Shown piece after piece: positions 33,027-45,160 of a DNA stretch of 64,000 nt; position 1 is the first letter of the stretch; each line of letters opens with the position of its first letter. The notes under the pieces were generated by a model that was not told the DNA's origin, did not search any database, and saw only the letters and a program-made list of their open reading frames with translations. Made by a program: the position numbers and the translations under genes. Source of the stretch: Falciphora oryzae (Eukaryota; Ascomycota; Sordariomycetes; Magnaporthales; Magnaporthaceae); NCBI GenBank assembly GCA_000733355.1, contig JNVV01000006.1, forward strand, positions 630,814 to 694,813, in the 5' to 3' direction.

Positions 33027-34250
33027 ATGGCGCCGAGGAAAAACCCGCGAGAATTCTTCGGCAAAGGGAGAAAGAGGGGCTCTGAGCAACGCAATAAAAG
33101 GATTAACGATTCTGCTGTCTTCAGGCATGTCACACCCAAGGTGCTGAAAGAGTACGAGCACATGATCGGCCTCTGGAACCAGTGCGTTCTCCTCCCCACT
33201 GGATTCGGTTTTTAGCCATGGTGCTGCTGATACGTTGGCCATCTAGGTACGCTGAAGACCATGCTCAGGACGAGCCAAGCCCTTTCAAGGTTAAATCCTT
33301 GAAGGACTTCGTCAACGAGATTGCATTCGGCATCGACGGCGCAGAGGGCGATCCGAACCCTGGGCAGGGAACAGTCATGCTATACTGGAAGCAGTTCATG
33401 GCCGGCTGGCGCCGTGCACATGAGGCCATTCCCCGCAACATCACACTGTCTGTGACAAATGTACGTCCGCGCTGCCCCGAGGAGCCAATTCATCAATACC
33501 TCTAGATAATCCTAGCTGACCGATTTGGCGTAGTTTATCAAGTCCGAGCTGCCTGAGATACTTAGACAAGAAAGCGAGATTAGGCTGGTGAAGACTAAAC
33601 GACTTAGGAGGTTTGGCACGAAGAACCACTTCGTCCATCTCGGACATCAGCTGTAGGGGAACGACTGGGTCGAATATGAGACGCCTGCAACAAGAGTTTA
33701 CAACTGGGCTGACTTCATAGCCATCGTCTGTTCTTCTGCACGTATCGGCGAATACATCGAGTCCATCTGTCGGGCAGGTTCCGGTCGTAGCCTGTACTAC
33801 AAGGTAAGCACACGCTGCGCTGCTAACTCCGGCCAATAACGGCATGCTGATTGCTACTTCGTTTGCGGGCCACGGGACGTAACGTTTGGCGTGTTCCGCA
33901 ACGAGCATGGTAATGCGGAGTTCGCCATCCAGCTCGTCCGAGATGCTAAGGGCATGACAGATAACCTGGACAAAAGGTACGCCTTTTCCTCGGAAAGCAC
34001 TAGCTTAATCCGTTGTTCTGAGTTGTATTGCTCTAGGCCCGAGCATGCGCTGTATAAGGGATTAGGTCCCATACCTCTGATCTGCAACGCAATGCTCCCA
34101 ATGCTGGCTATCCTTGTCGCGGCTAAGGCGTTCAGAAATCACGACACTCTCGAAGACCTCCTTAACATAGAACCACCAGAAGGCGAGATGGTCCACCTGC
34201 AGTGGAAGGACAGCATTTTTCTCAGCGTTGTTTACGTCGAGAGGCAATCC
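33027..34250 (+). pseudogene. truncated DUF3435 (Starship-captain-type) tyrosine recombinase
   Basis: The conceptual product matches the fungal DUF3435/FluG-domain family, which includes the captain recombinases of Starship elements. Exons read 33027-33181, 33247-33460, 33534-33813, about 33876-33976 and 34037 onward. Conserved blocks: LKEYEHMIGLWNQ, GTVMLYWKQFMAGWRRAH, TKNHFVHLGHQL, SARIGEYIES (the Arg at 33741-33743 fits the box I catalytic Arg), DVTFGVFRNEHG, RPEHALYKGLGPIPLICN. Breaks: an in-frame TAG at 33654-33656 where the context calls for Trp (TGG); no AG at the acceptor expected before 33876; and loss of similarity after about 34250, so the C-terminal HxxR and Tyr boxes are absent. 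Family fairly sure from memory of the alignment; inactivity is clear. Confidence 0.75.
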
Positions 34251-36336
34251 CAATGTAATAAACCGGACTACGGGTTGGTCGCCGGTAGGGGTTATAGTGA
34301 TGTTATTCTGGAAGATGAGGAGGAGGAAGAGAGGAACTATGAGGAAGGTTGTGAGGCTCCCATATATACACGAGTTGGCTCAGGGGCCACCCCTGAGCTA
34401 CCACTTCCGTGCCCCAAGCACGGAACTATGACACCTAATGCGTCAGAAGGATTGAAAAGAGGAAAACTGGCGGCAGTTATGTTGTCGTTGTGGACGAGGA
34501 GGTGGACGAATTGTAGCAGGCTATATTGATAACCGAATTGTTAGGGCGTAGAAAACTACAAAGGTTTCGCCTTGATTGGCGGGATTGAGCGAGGAGGCAA
34601 GAGCGGTATCCCTATCGGCACGTGATCCAGACTTACTGGGATCGAAGCTTTCGTAAACGCGAAGTCGCTTGCCCCGCCGGGTTTAGCGGCCCTCCCAATC
34701 GGGTATGGCGGCGTCTCAGACCCTCCGCCGCGTTTTGTCCACATCGCCGCCGCCGCATAAATAGAGCCCTCCTCCCCCTATGTCCCCTCCTTGTACTCTC
34801 GACTTCACATCGTCATTTCCAGCCCTCCATTGTTCGCCGGCCATGACTGCCGCGCTCTGGCCCTCATTTTGCCAAAGATCCTGGCATTTGTCCCTGGTCC
34901 TTTAGCCCTCGACCGCTCTCCCCTCTTTTGTTCCACTCCGCTGCGTCCTTCACTTCCCCTGAGGCACCGCGTCGTCTGCCCTGTTTTATCTCCCTCTGGC
35001 TCGCCGTCTCGGTCCTCTCAACTTCCCCGTTCGTCCCAATCTCGACTCCACCCGACTCGACTCGACTCGGCTCGACTCGACTTCCGACTTCCGTCAACGC
35101 TACGTCGTTCTCATCCGCCCGCTGCCCACGACCCACCATCGCCCGCAATGCGCTATCCTTCCCTTCGTCCGTGAGGCCTCCCCCCGGGGTTTCTGCCTGG
35201 AGGATCGTCGGCGCAATTCGCATGGCCAGCCTGACGTGGCCAATCCAAAAATGCCGCAGGCGTTGTCGGCGTCAATGAAGACGATCTAGGAGGCCCATCC
35301 TCCCCCTGGCGTCGCTTCTAGGAGGTCTCCTCCTGCGAGTTGGGCACCCTGTTGCTCGCGGTCGGACCGATTGCAGCGCAGCTGCGACGGAACATGCAGG
35401 AGGCAGGTCATGCGCGAGGCAAGGGGCAAAACCTGATTCGACAGCTCTCTCCCGTTCGGATTCCATGTGCAGCGAGTCGGTCCTTGGCAAGCGGGGATGG
35501 CGAGCACGAGCGGGAAATGAGACCCCAGCAAGGACGTCGGCGCGGCAGAGATGGGAAGCAGGCAAGGGAAGAGGGGGTCCGGAGGTGACGCGGCCTCTCT
35601 CCAGCGCTGTTTTGGTGGCTCGTGAGTCACTGCAAGAAGCTGGGGAGCCATTGACGATGGGTCTGCGCCGCGGCGCATAGATGGCAAGGCAGATACGAAC
35701 CTTTGGAGGGAGCCGGTGGGCTGAGGCGACGGCGCGCGTGAGGCGAGCCGGTAGGATCTCGCACTACCATTGGTGATGTCGGGAGCGGCACCGCGAGGAA
35801 GGGGGAGCAAGGCTATTCAGGAGGTGCGGCGAGGCGCAGCAGGAGACGGCGAGCCTGCGTTACACAGGCCTGGCCACCCTGGCCACCCTAGGCAGTCTCC
35901 GGAAACGCCGTGGGTGGCCACGTGTGATCAGGTCAGGGACGTGGTTCGTGGGGTCGCCTTCTCCGGCCGTTTTATTCCGGTTTCGGCAGTTGCATGATTG
36001 GCAGAGATATGAGGGACTGATGAATCGACGCTCTCCTATCTCTTGCGGCAATGCAGAGAGCAGGCCACGACAAACCACGTTCCGTCGCAAGCGTCGCTAC
36101 TGGTGGAACAGAGTGGCTGTGGGTGACCAGTGCGCACTTGGTGCCGGTGCTGCGGTCGAGTCCACCCTCTCCGCGCACACAGATATATCTTCCTCGTTCT
36201 CCCCGCGTCCGGAGGTGCGAAGACGCTCCGCTTGAAGACCAAACGCCTCACGCTCTCCCGAAATCGTTCTTCCCGAAAGTTGTTTGGTTTTGCCAGATTT
36301 CGACTTCGTCTCAGCATTCCCAGTATTCTCTGCACA
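34251..36336. other. non-coding or unrecognisable sequence inside the accessory island
   Basis: About 2.1 kb. The first 300 bp continue the captain frame without family similarity. A CGACTCGACT-type short tandem repeat lies at about 35041-35083. Frames beyond that are broken by stops, and I could not assign any of them. Confidence 0.45.
35041..35083 (+). repeat. (ACTCG)n-type imperfect minisatellite
   Basis: Eight or so ACTCG/GCTCG units in a row within non-coding sequence. Confidence 0.7.
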
Positions 36337-38082
36337 ATGGCAGATGTCACCTTCGATCAGTTCAATTTCACTCTCCCTGCAGGGTCGACGGCGGATGGGC
36401 TGCCCCCTGTAGCCCCTTGTCGACGCGGTCCCGAAGCCTCCCAGGACAATGCAATCCCAATCCCCAGCGATGACGAGTCTGACTACGGCTCTGACGAGCC
36501 CCGCGAGACTGACGAGCCTGGCGGTGGCGATCTCTGTGGTGGCCAATCCGACGTGTTTGTCCCATCAGTCGAGGTCTCCGCCGCAAACAATGATGAAGAA
36601 TCTGGCGCTATTGCCGGTGGAGGTATGTACTGGAATTCTCCATTCATCCACGTTTGGGCAAGCCGTTACGCTAACACGCCTGAGCAGACCATAGTTTCAG
36701 CGCTTCATTCGGCACCGGTGGTGACGGTGATGAGACGTCCACCGTCTACGGGCCAGAGCTGGACAATGAGGCTCTCGGCATAGAGCATTCTCCAGCCCCT
36801 TCTTTTCCCCCGGCATCGCCAGAGCGACGCTCTGCTTTAGCTGAGCCCCGTCAACTGGCTCAAGGCGCCGCCAGTCCCGCCGGTAAATCCACGCTCTATG
36901 CTCGGGCAGCGGGTGGTCCATGCCTGAGGCAGCCACTTGCGACGAGGGGCCTAAGTGGTTGTCCAGCACGTCGCCAGCTGGAGGAGCGGAGGCGCCGGGT
37001 TCAGGCTGCCTCTTCGGGCTCTGTTCACCGGGACTGGAAGACCATTCGGGTTGAGAGGGAATGCTTTGTCGCCGCCCGGTTGGTAAATGCCAGAAGGTTA
37101 GCGGCAACGATAGCAATGGTGAAGCTGAGACGCCTACGGCGAAGCGGAGACTAAGACGGACGGACGCGGCTGTTCGTTGCGAAAGCCGTCGTGCGTCGAG
37201 CACTTCAATTTTTAATTCCGACGACAAAGACGAAGACGGCCAGCAATCCGACATTTTGGGCAATTTTTAAGACACCCCGGCAGTCGCCGGCACAACCAGG
37301 GGGGTGACGACGTTTACCACCCTCGGGATAGCGAAAGCGACCAGGAGGAAGATGCTCGGCTGCTACCACGTAAACGCCGCAGAAGTAGCTTTCCCGCTTC
37401 GACGCCACGCGGAACAGCCGCCGAACAGCAGACGGGTTCGCACTGCAGCGACCGCCGGCGACGACAAGTCCAAAGACCGTGCCCACGTCAAAAGCGCCGG
37501 AGCCGGTACGGCATTCCCAGCCCGCCATCTTCACAAGGTCCTGGTAAGGAAAAAGAGGCCGTAGAGACCCACTTCGCCGGGTTTAAGCAATGGCCATTCC
37601 AAAACGCGTTCCTCAAACGTGCAACGGTCAACGGCGAGGCGGCGTTCCAGTTCGAGTACAACTGGGACCCTTGCGCGAATTACAAACGCAGAGACGGTTC
37701 ACCCTGCCGCCAGCAACTAAGACCGCCGGCTGAGAGACGCTACCCGGCAGGGCAAAGCCCCGCATTAACAGCGGGTGCCCCTACGCCCGCGGATGGGGAG
37801 GAATGGGAGGTTCGGAGGATACTGGCTTCACGCACCTATTATGGGAAACTCCAATATCAGGTTGAGTGGGTCGGCTGGGAAAACGACCAGACGTGGAGCC
37901 CTCACCTTCTTGAACAGTACCACCAGGATCACCCGAAGATGCCAGGACCCCCTATGCGACTCGAGCAGTGGCTTGGGGCCTACGAAGACGGTGCAGACGC
38001 TCATCATTCTGATGACAACAAGCTAGTAGGGGCGGCTCCGATTGAGGTCAAGACTGGCGCCACCAGGGCAAAGGAGCTCTGA
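36337..38082 (+). pseudogene. chromodomain protein gene, frame-disrupted
   Basis: Resembles a multi-copy fungal family of stand-alone chromodomain proteins. Exon 1 (36337-36622, MADVTFDQFNF, acidic/Ser-rich) ends at a GTATGT donor; the acceptor at 36686-36687 opens a second exon that stays open to a TAA at 37152. Sequence with protein character continues in another frame (about 37075-37257, ending at TAA) and then a third (37216-38082). The last frame carries the conserved block GFKQWPFQNAFLKRATVNG, then FEYNWDPC, and a chromodomain (YYGKLQYQVEWVGWENDQTW). No GT-AG pairs that I can find join these frames, so I read them as frameshifts; undetected introns remain possible. The chromodomain should bind a methylated histone tail. 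Confidence 0.6.
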
Positions 38083-38813
38083 AAATCGAGCTTTTTTTTT
38101 TTTTTTCTCGGTGGGGGGAACAGTCCTTGTTCGGTCCCCTTCGCACGGTTTCACTTCGCAGATCTGCTCGAAAGTCAAAGCAGCCAGGGAGCAACCATCC
38201 AGTTCAGGACTACTCGTGTCACCATTGTAGATTAGTTTTTGGATTATAGATATAACTTATCCTAGCTACTCTAGTCGGTTACCAGCGACAGGGACGAGAG
38301 TGTACGGGTGACTGGCTGCCGAGCCTGCGCGCAGTCCTTCATCAGGGCCAGGGCATCTGTATTTTTCCTAACCTCTTTTACGGCTCCTCCGCGCCTTGCC
38401 CACCATCCGCTCTGCCACTTCGTATCTAGCTGGCTGACCAGCATGTCCACCCAGGTCCCGGCCCAAGTGCGCCACTGGCCCGGCGATACGTTCTTCTGTG
38501 CTGTCCTGATAAGGAGCGCCGGAATGCGGCCCGAACTCCGTATGCCTACGGGTTTGATTCTGTTAGCCGCCTCGATAGCAACATGTAGCCTAGTGTCAAG
38601 CTTCGGTAGCGCTAGCACGTCGTATGCCCTTTGGGAGGCAGGGACTGGTAAATCCCGATTCACCGACGCTAATATACTCTCTCTCTCTCTCTCTCTGTGA
38701 CAAACCACGATCAGACCTAACTCTGACCGTGGTTTGTCACACGGCCTCGGGACCCTCAACCCGAGTACCTTTCTTACTAGTAGCTATCAGCCATACCCTC
38801 CCCTGCATCCCCG
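38083..38813. other. spacer between chromodomain gene and NLR gene
   Basis: 730 bp with a T run (about 38091-38106), a (CT)n tract (about 38677-38696) and a strong hairpin (38696-38741). No gene supported. Confidence 0.5.
38696..38741. repeat. 46-bp near-perfect hairpin (19-bp arms, 8-nt loop)
   Basis: TGTGACAAACCACG at 38696-38709 is exactly complementary to CGTGGTTTGTCACA at 38728-38741. Including the adjacent A/C mismatch and TCAG/CTGA, the arms are 19 bp around the loop ACCTAACT. The ends TG...CA resemble long-terminal-repeat tips. Confidence 0.85.
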
Positions 38814-41800
38814 TCATTTCTTGCCAAACATCCCCGTCATCCCCTTTATGCCCGGGATGCCCTTCATCTCCTGCAGCCCTCTCTGCATCCCACCGAAAGA
38901 AACTTTTCTCCCGTTCCACTTCGTACTATCTGCACGCTGCGGACTGACCAGGGGTGGTGATGGCAGGCTGGTCGCTGGCGATGGCCGCATTGGCGGACTA
39001 GCAGCAGTGTCGGGTCCGCCTACGGCTTCCGCCCCCCGAGATTGCTCCGGCGTTTCCGCTCTTTTTCCGGCCCCCCTCTGCTGGTCTTCCCCTGATGCTT
39101 CGGGTCTGTCCCCCTTCTGCCGATCCTTTGCCGGCACTTCGGCCTTGCTTTGCTCCCCCCTCCTCTTATCTTTTTCTGCCAATTCCAAGTCGCCTCTGCT
39201 CCCTTCTTTCCGCCGATTCTCTCCCGACATCCCAGCCTCACCTCCATCCTCCTTCAGGTGCTCCCTCGGTGGCACGGCCCCGCTCCCCCCGCCCCACTCT
39301 GTCTTGTTCGTTTCGGGCTCGTCCCTACTAGTATTCTTCGTGTCGTGTTTCTCCGACGCGACGGCTCCTCCATCCTCCCCCCCGGGCTGTGTTTTCGACG
39401 GAGCAAATGGGTCGACCTGCTCCTGTCCCACACCCGGGGCGTCGTAGATGTCCTGGTGTTTGTTGATGACGTCGCCGCCAAAATCGCTGTTGTATTCGTC
39501 CGAGCTCGGGCCAGGCTGGTCCTTGCGTCCGGCCTGGCGATCCGCCAACTCAGCCTTCTTGGACCGGATCCATGCCATCATGGCCCGTATCTCGGCTAAT
39601 TTCGACAAGTCCTTGCCAGCGTCGGCTCGCCTGGATGCCAATATCAACTCGAAGTCTTGCCTTCGTCCGAGCCGGAGCGCCATGAGCAGTGCCGCCCAAT
39701 AGGCATGCCGATGGAAATCCTTGCGCTCCAGGAGCAAGCTGAGCACATCAAGCCGGTCTTGCTTGGACGCGTCGTCCCTACGGGCGACCGCCGCGGCTAG
39801 TGCGCTCCGGTACTTTCCGGAAAGCTCATCGACCTTGGCGCCGTGGTCGAGCAGGTACGCGCAGAGCCGGCTCCCGCACTTCAGGGCGGCGGCTTGCAGC
39901 GCGGTGCCATGTTTTCCGGCGATGATGTTGGGGTCGGCCCCTTCCTGAAGCAACAAGCGGGCGTTCCGGCTGCAGCCCGCGAACGCGGCGGCCTGAAGCG
40001 GTGTGCCTATCTTGGCGTGCCCGGCACCCGGTGGGGGGGCCGCGTTGAGGTCCGGTTTTAGCGCGAGCAGCAGCCGGAGGCAGCGGTCGTCCCCATGTGC
40101 CGCAGCGGCGTGCAGTGCGGTGAAGTGTTTGCCTCCGCGGGCGTTGACTTGGACCCCGTCCTGGCCCAGGATCGCCTCCACGCACCCCGGGTTGCCCGAC
40201 GCGGCCGCGGCTTGCAGGACCGTCTCGAAGGGCCCGCAGCGAGCGGTCGGGTCCGCACCCCGTGCCAGAAGCAGTCGGCACATTTCGACGTACCCGCGCG
40301 ACGCCGCGGCGTGTAGGGCGGTGCCGCGGTGCTTGGTGTGGTTGTGTATGTCGGCGCCGCGGTCGAGCAGGAGTGCTACGGATTTGCAGTCACCGACCCA
40401 CGCCGCAGCAATCAGGGCTGTGTCCCCGGCCGGATCCTTCTCGTCGACTGCGGCACCCCGGTCGATGAGCAGCCCGAGGACCTCTTCCGGGAGGGTCATT
40501 GCCGCGTTGATGAGCGGCGTGCTCCCGTCCGGACCCCCGAAGACGTTGGGATTCGCCCCGGCTTGGAGAAGTTTGACGAGCTCTGCATATCCCCTGCTGG
40601 TTGCCGCGATCAAGGGTTTGCTAAAGGTGCCGCCGCCGAGCTCCGGGTTGGCGCCCTTTTCGATGAGCGCCTCGGCAATTTTCAAATGACCGGTATTGCA
40701 GGCGGCTTGCAGGGCCGTCTTGGCATCGATGGCGTCGCTCCAGGCATTGGGATCGGCCCCGTGCTCGAGCAGTATCTGGACGATGGTGTGGTATCCGCGC
40801 AGGACGGCGGTTTGGAGAGCGCGGCCCTCGGGGGCGTTGGCGTTTGCGCCGTGCCGTAGCAGGGTCTGCAGGATCGGTTCCGTGCCGTTGAAAGCCGACG
40901 CCGTGAGCGCGTCGCCAAAGTCCTTGCCCCGTGCGTCGTTGGCGTCGGCTCCGCAATTTTCGACGAGGTATGTGACCAACCGCTCGTTCTGCGCGACCGT
41001 GACATCGTAGAGTGCCCGGCTTATCGTCTCGGCTTTCGTGGTGTTTCCACAGCATTCTCACCACGTCCTCGTGACCATGAGACGCCGCGAGCTGGAAGGC
41101 TTTGTCACAAGGTGGCCCTGGTGAGCTCATTTGCAATATGTAGTCGACGGCGTCGTCGAACCCACTCGACGCAGCGCTCGCTAGAGCATGCCCGCGGGAT
41201 CCCAGATCCTTATCAAGGGGAAGCAGTTTCTTGACCATGTCAATGTTTCCCGCCGAGGCTGCTGCTGCGAGGGCGCCGCTGTTTTGGATCAGGGCGGGGT
41301 TTGCCGCCAGGGGCTTCTCGACCAGATCGTCATAGCCTCTGAGGGCGGCGGCGGCTAGTGGCGACTCGGACTTGTCTGCCGTCAACGCCGGGTCTGCGCC
41401 GCACTCTAGCAGCCGCTCCGCCGTTTCCGTCTGACGCTGGTTGAGGGCGAGTGCGAGCGGCGTCCCGTAACCCTCGGCAATCGCATTGATGTTGTTGGCG
41501 TCTTGTTTGACGAGCAGCTCCACCACCTTGATATGGCCCATGGATGCGGCCATGTGTAGCGGCGTTGGCTTCCCGGCTTCAAGGCCGCCGTTGACGTCGG
41601 CGCCTTGCTCCAGCAACAGCTCGCACACGTCGACATGACCGTTTGCTGCCGCCAGGTGCAGTGGCTGGCGGAACCGCGCGTCGGGGCGGCGCAGCTCTTC
41701 CTGGTGTCCGTGGTCCAAGAGGGATTTCACCAGCGAGAACACGCCAAAATTGGCGGCCACGTGCAGCGCCGTCAAGTCTTCAAGCTCGCCGCGGGCAGGC

Positions 41801-44150
41801 TTCCGCGTATATCTGCGCCACCACCTTCTGCGCGTCCGCGAGTCGGGCGACCAGAATATGTGCCTGGCACCAAGCGTAGAAACAAAGTCGGATGTCGCCT
41901 CGTTGCCGTGTTTTAGCCAGTACCTTAGGGGGTACCCCAAAACGGCCACGGCGTCGGGCTCCAATAGGTCACCTTCCTCGCCGTCGAAGAGCGCGTCGAT
42001 CTCGGCCGCGCGGCTGGCTGTGGCCGTCGTCATCCCCATCGCGGCGCCGTCGTCGTCGCGGCCGGCACCGAGCTCCTTGAGCATGTGGGAGAAGCACCGA
42101 AGACCGACAACGCCGTGTTGCCACTGAAGCTCCATCCCGCCGCCATCGGAGAAGCCGATAAGCCGGCGGATCTCAGGCTCGAGAAGAGTGTCTTTGGCGA
42201 AGGCATGTATAAAGCCGACTTTGGTCACATCCTGGTAACCGGCGCTCATGTCGTAGCCGCCAGCGTGGAGTTTCAGAAGCGGGCCACACGCTCGAATCAT
42301 CCGCCGGATCTCTCTTTCCGCCTCTCCGGGGTCGTCTGGACTGGAACGCACGACTAATCCAGCAAGCACGCGCAACTCGGCGAGTGTCGGATCCTCGTAT
42401 GCGACCGCCAGGGTTCGGAGAATCTCTTTTGTGGTATGGATGTTCTCATCGGGCTTTCCCAGCTTCTAGAAGGAGAGCGGGACGTCAGCCTTGTAACGGG
42501 GGTGGGTGGGTGGTGGCGGCCAGATCAATGTCAATAGCAGGCAGGTAATTACCTCTCTCCATATTTTCTTCATCAGCTCCTTCGCATCCTGTTCGACGCG
42601 GACCTCCTCGAGCGTCTTCCTCACAAGGATAAAGTCGGTGGAGATCTCTCCCAGCAAGCTGCACACGACTTCAACCCACGTCGTACTGCCAGGGGCCATC
42701 TCGTTGAGGCTGCTGAGGACAAAGCACCGTAGCGCTAGACTGTAGCCCTTGAAATCGGCAAGGTACTCGACCTCGTCACGGATGAAGGACCGGACAAATT
42801 GGTTCCCGGAGCCGCTGCCGTCAGCCATGCCAATTTTCAAGGCTCCTGTGCCCTCTCTCTCTCTCTCTTGCAGCGCATGATTGACCTCGTTGTCGCGGTC
42901 GCTGCTGAGAATCATCCACCTTACCTTCTCTCTGAACAAGTCGTCGCAGCCGCCAGACTCGGTTCGGAGAAGGGTCGAGATTTCGTGCAGGAACTCGTCG
43001 GTGCTCGGAAGCTGTTTATCGAGGCGGTGGATGTTGTTGATGACGAAAAAGACTTCCTGGACCGACGGGTCGTCTATTATTTTGGCTAGGCCCGCCCAAA
43101 GCTTGGCAAAGGCGATCTGCTCTTCTGGGCCTCGACGGCCACTTATGCCGGTGGGTGTCTGGGCGAAGAGCTCCTTTACGTATTGCCCCAGCGACCTCTT
43201 CTTTACGATCAGCTGCCACATGAACGACTTGACCACGGCCTCGGCCGACGAGAAACCCGGCTTCGGGTCGCAGAAGAAGTAAGCCACCATGGGGACGCTC
43301 GCGCCGCGGTTCCCGCTGTCGAGCGTGCGCCTTTCGATGTCGTTGATGACGGCGAGGGCTGCCTTGGACTTGCCCGATTCATCCGTGCCGCACGCCCAGA
43401 GGAAGCGATGTTTGTAAGCCTCGCCGGCCTCGTGGGCCTGCTCGACCCATTGCCTGTACGTCTCGTCTGCCAAGATCCAGCTGGAATCCCCGCTGAGGTC
43501 CTCGATCTCCTTCCGAACTTGCTCGTGGCTGATCGCACCGAGGATCTTGCTCGCACGCGAAAAGGCCTCGTCGCTGACAACGGAATGCTTCGACTCCCTG
43601 AGGCGCTTTGCCACCAGTTGCGAGCCCTGCTGCATGAAACGCTGGAGATGGTGGTGTGCATCCTTGTACCTATCGTCCTTGGCATTGTCGAAGCGGTTCA
43701 GCTGACGGTGGTCGCAATTCCAGCCCCTCGTGATGACCCTGCCGTCAAGGCAAGCGGAATCTTTAGTGACCAGCACGCGCAAGGGATTCAGGATCCCGGG
43801 GATGCGGGTCGTCCCAAGTTCGTAAATACATGCGACGTTGGACTCGCGATCCCCGGATATCAGTTTCGAGAAGCTGACTCGCAGCTCGTCGAGCCCTTCG
43901 TGTCCGGGGTTGAGAAACTGCAGCAGCTGGGTGCCCTTGGATCCGCCGAATTTTGCTGGCAAACTCGGTTAGCTGGAGGCCGGCAGCAGCCGGCAGCTTG
44001 GCCCCTCGGAATGGAGTGCCGAAAAAGATGCCCCCGGCGAAGCACTCCGAGATGCGGCTGTATTCCGGGTCCGCCAGCAGAGCTTGCTCGGATGCTGCCG
44101 GCGGCTAGAGCGGAAATCATGTTGACTGGGTCGATCCGGTACTCTCCGTA
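38814..44150 (-). pseudogene. fungal NLR: SesB-like hydrolase remnant, NACHT, ankyrin repeats; frameshifted
   Basis: STAND-type nonself or immune-like receptor. Reading minus-strand: a hydrolase fragment at about 44100-43960 (CFAGGIFFGTPFRGAK) without its serine-nucleophile segment; then, in another frame from 43962, the hydrolase end (LLQFLNPGHEGLDELR) and a NACHT domain with P-loop GTDESGKS and Walker-B-like FFVINNIHRLD, to 42553. An 87-nt intron follows (GTAATT; TTCTAG, 42466-42552). The exon from 42465 has a winged-helix-like stretch and ankyrin repeats (TALHVAANFG, PLHLAAANGHVDVCELLLEQ). Near 41045 the frame shifts again (WKHHES in one frame, ETISRALYDVTVAQ in the other), and further ankyrin repeats run to about 39600. 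A Lys/Glu/Pro-rich tail ends with TGA-less GIKGMTGMFGKK and a stop at 38814. No canonical introns explain the two frame changes. Confidence 0.8.
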
Positions 44151-45160
44151 CCCAAACCTGCAGTCCGCTGGGGGTGTCCGGTATGTGTTCCCAAATCTGC
44201 ATGTTATAGGTGGGCGCAATGACGGTGATGAAGGTGATGAACTGTTGTTGGCAGGCGAAGGGCTGGCTGGCAGAAATAGCCCGAGAGGTCGGGCTTGGCC
44301 TCACACCTCTCACACTGCAGCCTGCTGGGAGTGTGTCCGGTGTGTGTGCCGTATGTATTGGCGCATCAGTGTGAATAAACTGCGGTCGCGGCGGGAAGGT
44401 ACAAGGTTGCGACAGAAAAATGATATATGCAAGTGGCTGCTACAAGAAATTCCTGCATTGGTGTGGTCACAAGAACATTATCCAGTTTCTTTTCTGTGTA
44501 CCCATCCCCCATCAGCGAAGACCTACCGCGACGGACCCAGAGACCCAGAGCGTGTCGAACGTCCGCGCCCGACGTTGCTTTTCCGGGGGTAGGGCGGGAT
44601 AACTGCCAGTGGGAAATGGCTGGGCCTAAGACATCTTATGTGTCGCTTTTCCAGCGGCCAGGTGCCGTGCAAATGCTTTACAAGCTCAAGGCGGCGAAGG
44701 GAAAGTTGTGGCGAATCAACAAGTTGGCCATTTCGCCGAGGACCAATACCTATCCTCGGCTCCTTCCTCACGAATTACTTTGAAGGGTGCCGCCCGGCTG
44801 CGGCGTGCCCGGGCAGGCAGATCAACAAACCCAAACCCCAAATGGGCTTCGTCGTCGCTGTTTGGTCTCGGGTTTGTTAGGTAATTGGTCGGCCCTTAGG
44901 GTGTTGTTCCAGCTTCATGTTGCGATTGAACGACGGGTTTCCCGTCCCGCCTGCATAAAATGTACACCTATCCGGGGTAATAAATGTTAGCCCGGCCAGG
45001 GGCCCACTGTTACCCCCTGGCGGAGAAAGCACAGAAACGTAACAGTGGGCCCTTGTCCGTGCTAACCTTTATTTCCAGGAATAGGTAGGGAACTCCATGG
45101 GCCCCGGCCAAGTAAAGCTGTTGCGCAGCTGCTGACATGGAAGCCGGAGTGGGATCCCCC
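44151..45160. other. spacer in accessory island with a fold-back repeat
   Basis: About 1 kb. Near 44160-44200 and 44310-44355 there are two related stretches (CTGCAG..GCTGGG.GTGTCCGGT), suggesting an old local duplication. The fold-back at 44979-45073 is listed separately. No gene supported. Confidence 0.45.
44979..45073. repeat. 95-bp fold-back with 35-bp inverted arms
   Basis: Arms 44979-45013 and 45039-45073 are complementary at 31 of 35 positions, with a perfect core GGGCCCACTGTTAC / GTAACAGTGGGCCC next to a 25-nt loop. Outside the arms weaker pairing continues for a few bases. Could be a tiny MITE, or two transposon ends lying back to back. Confidence 0.85.

Noticed and set aside
38271..38759. 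162-codon minus-strand frame between chromodomain gene and NLR
   Set aside because: It begins inside the hairpin and CT tract and shows no family features.
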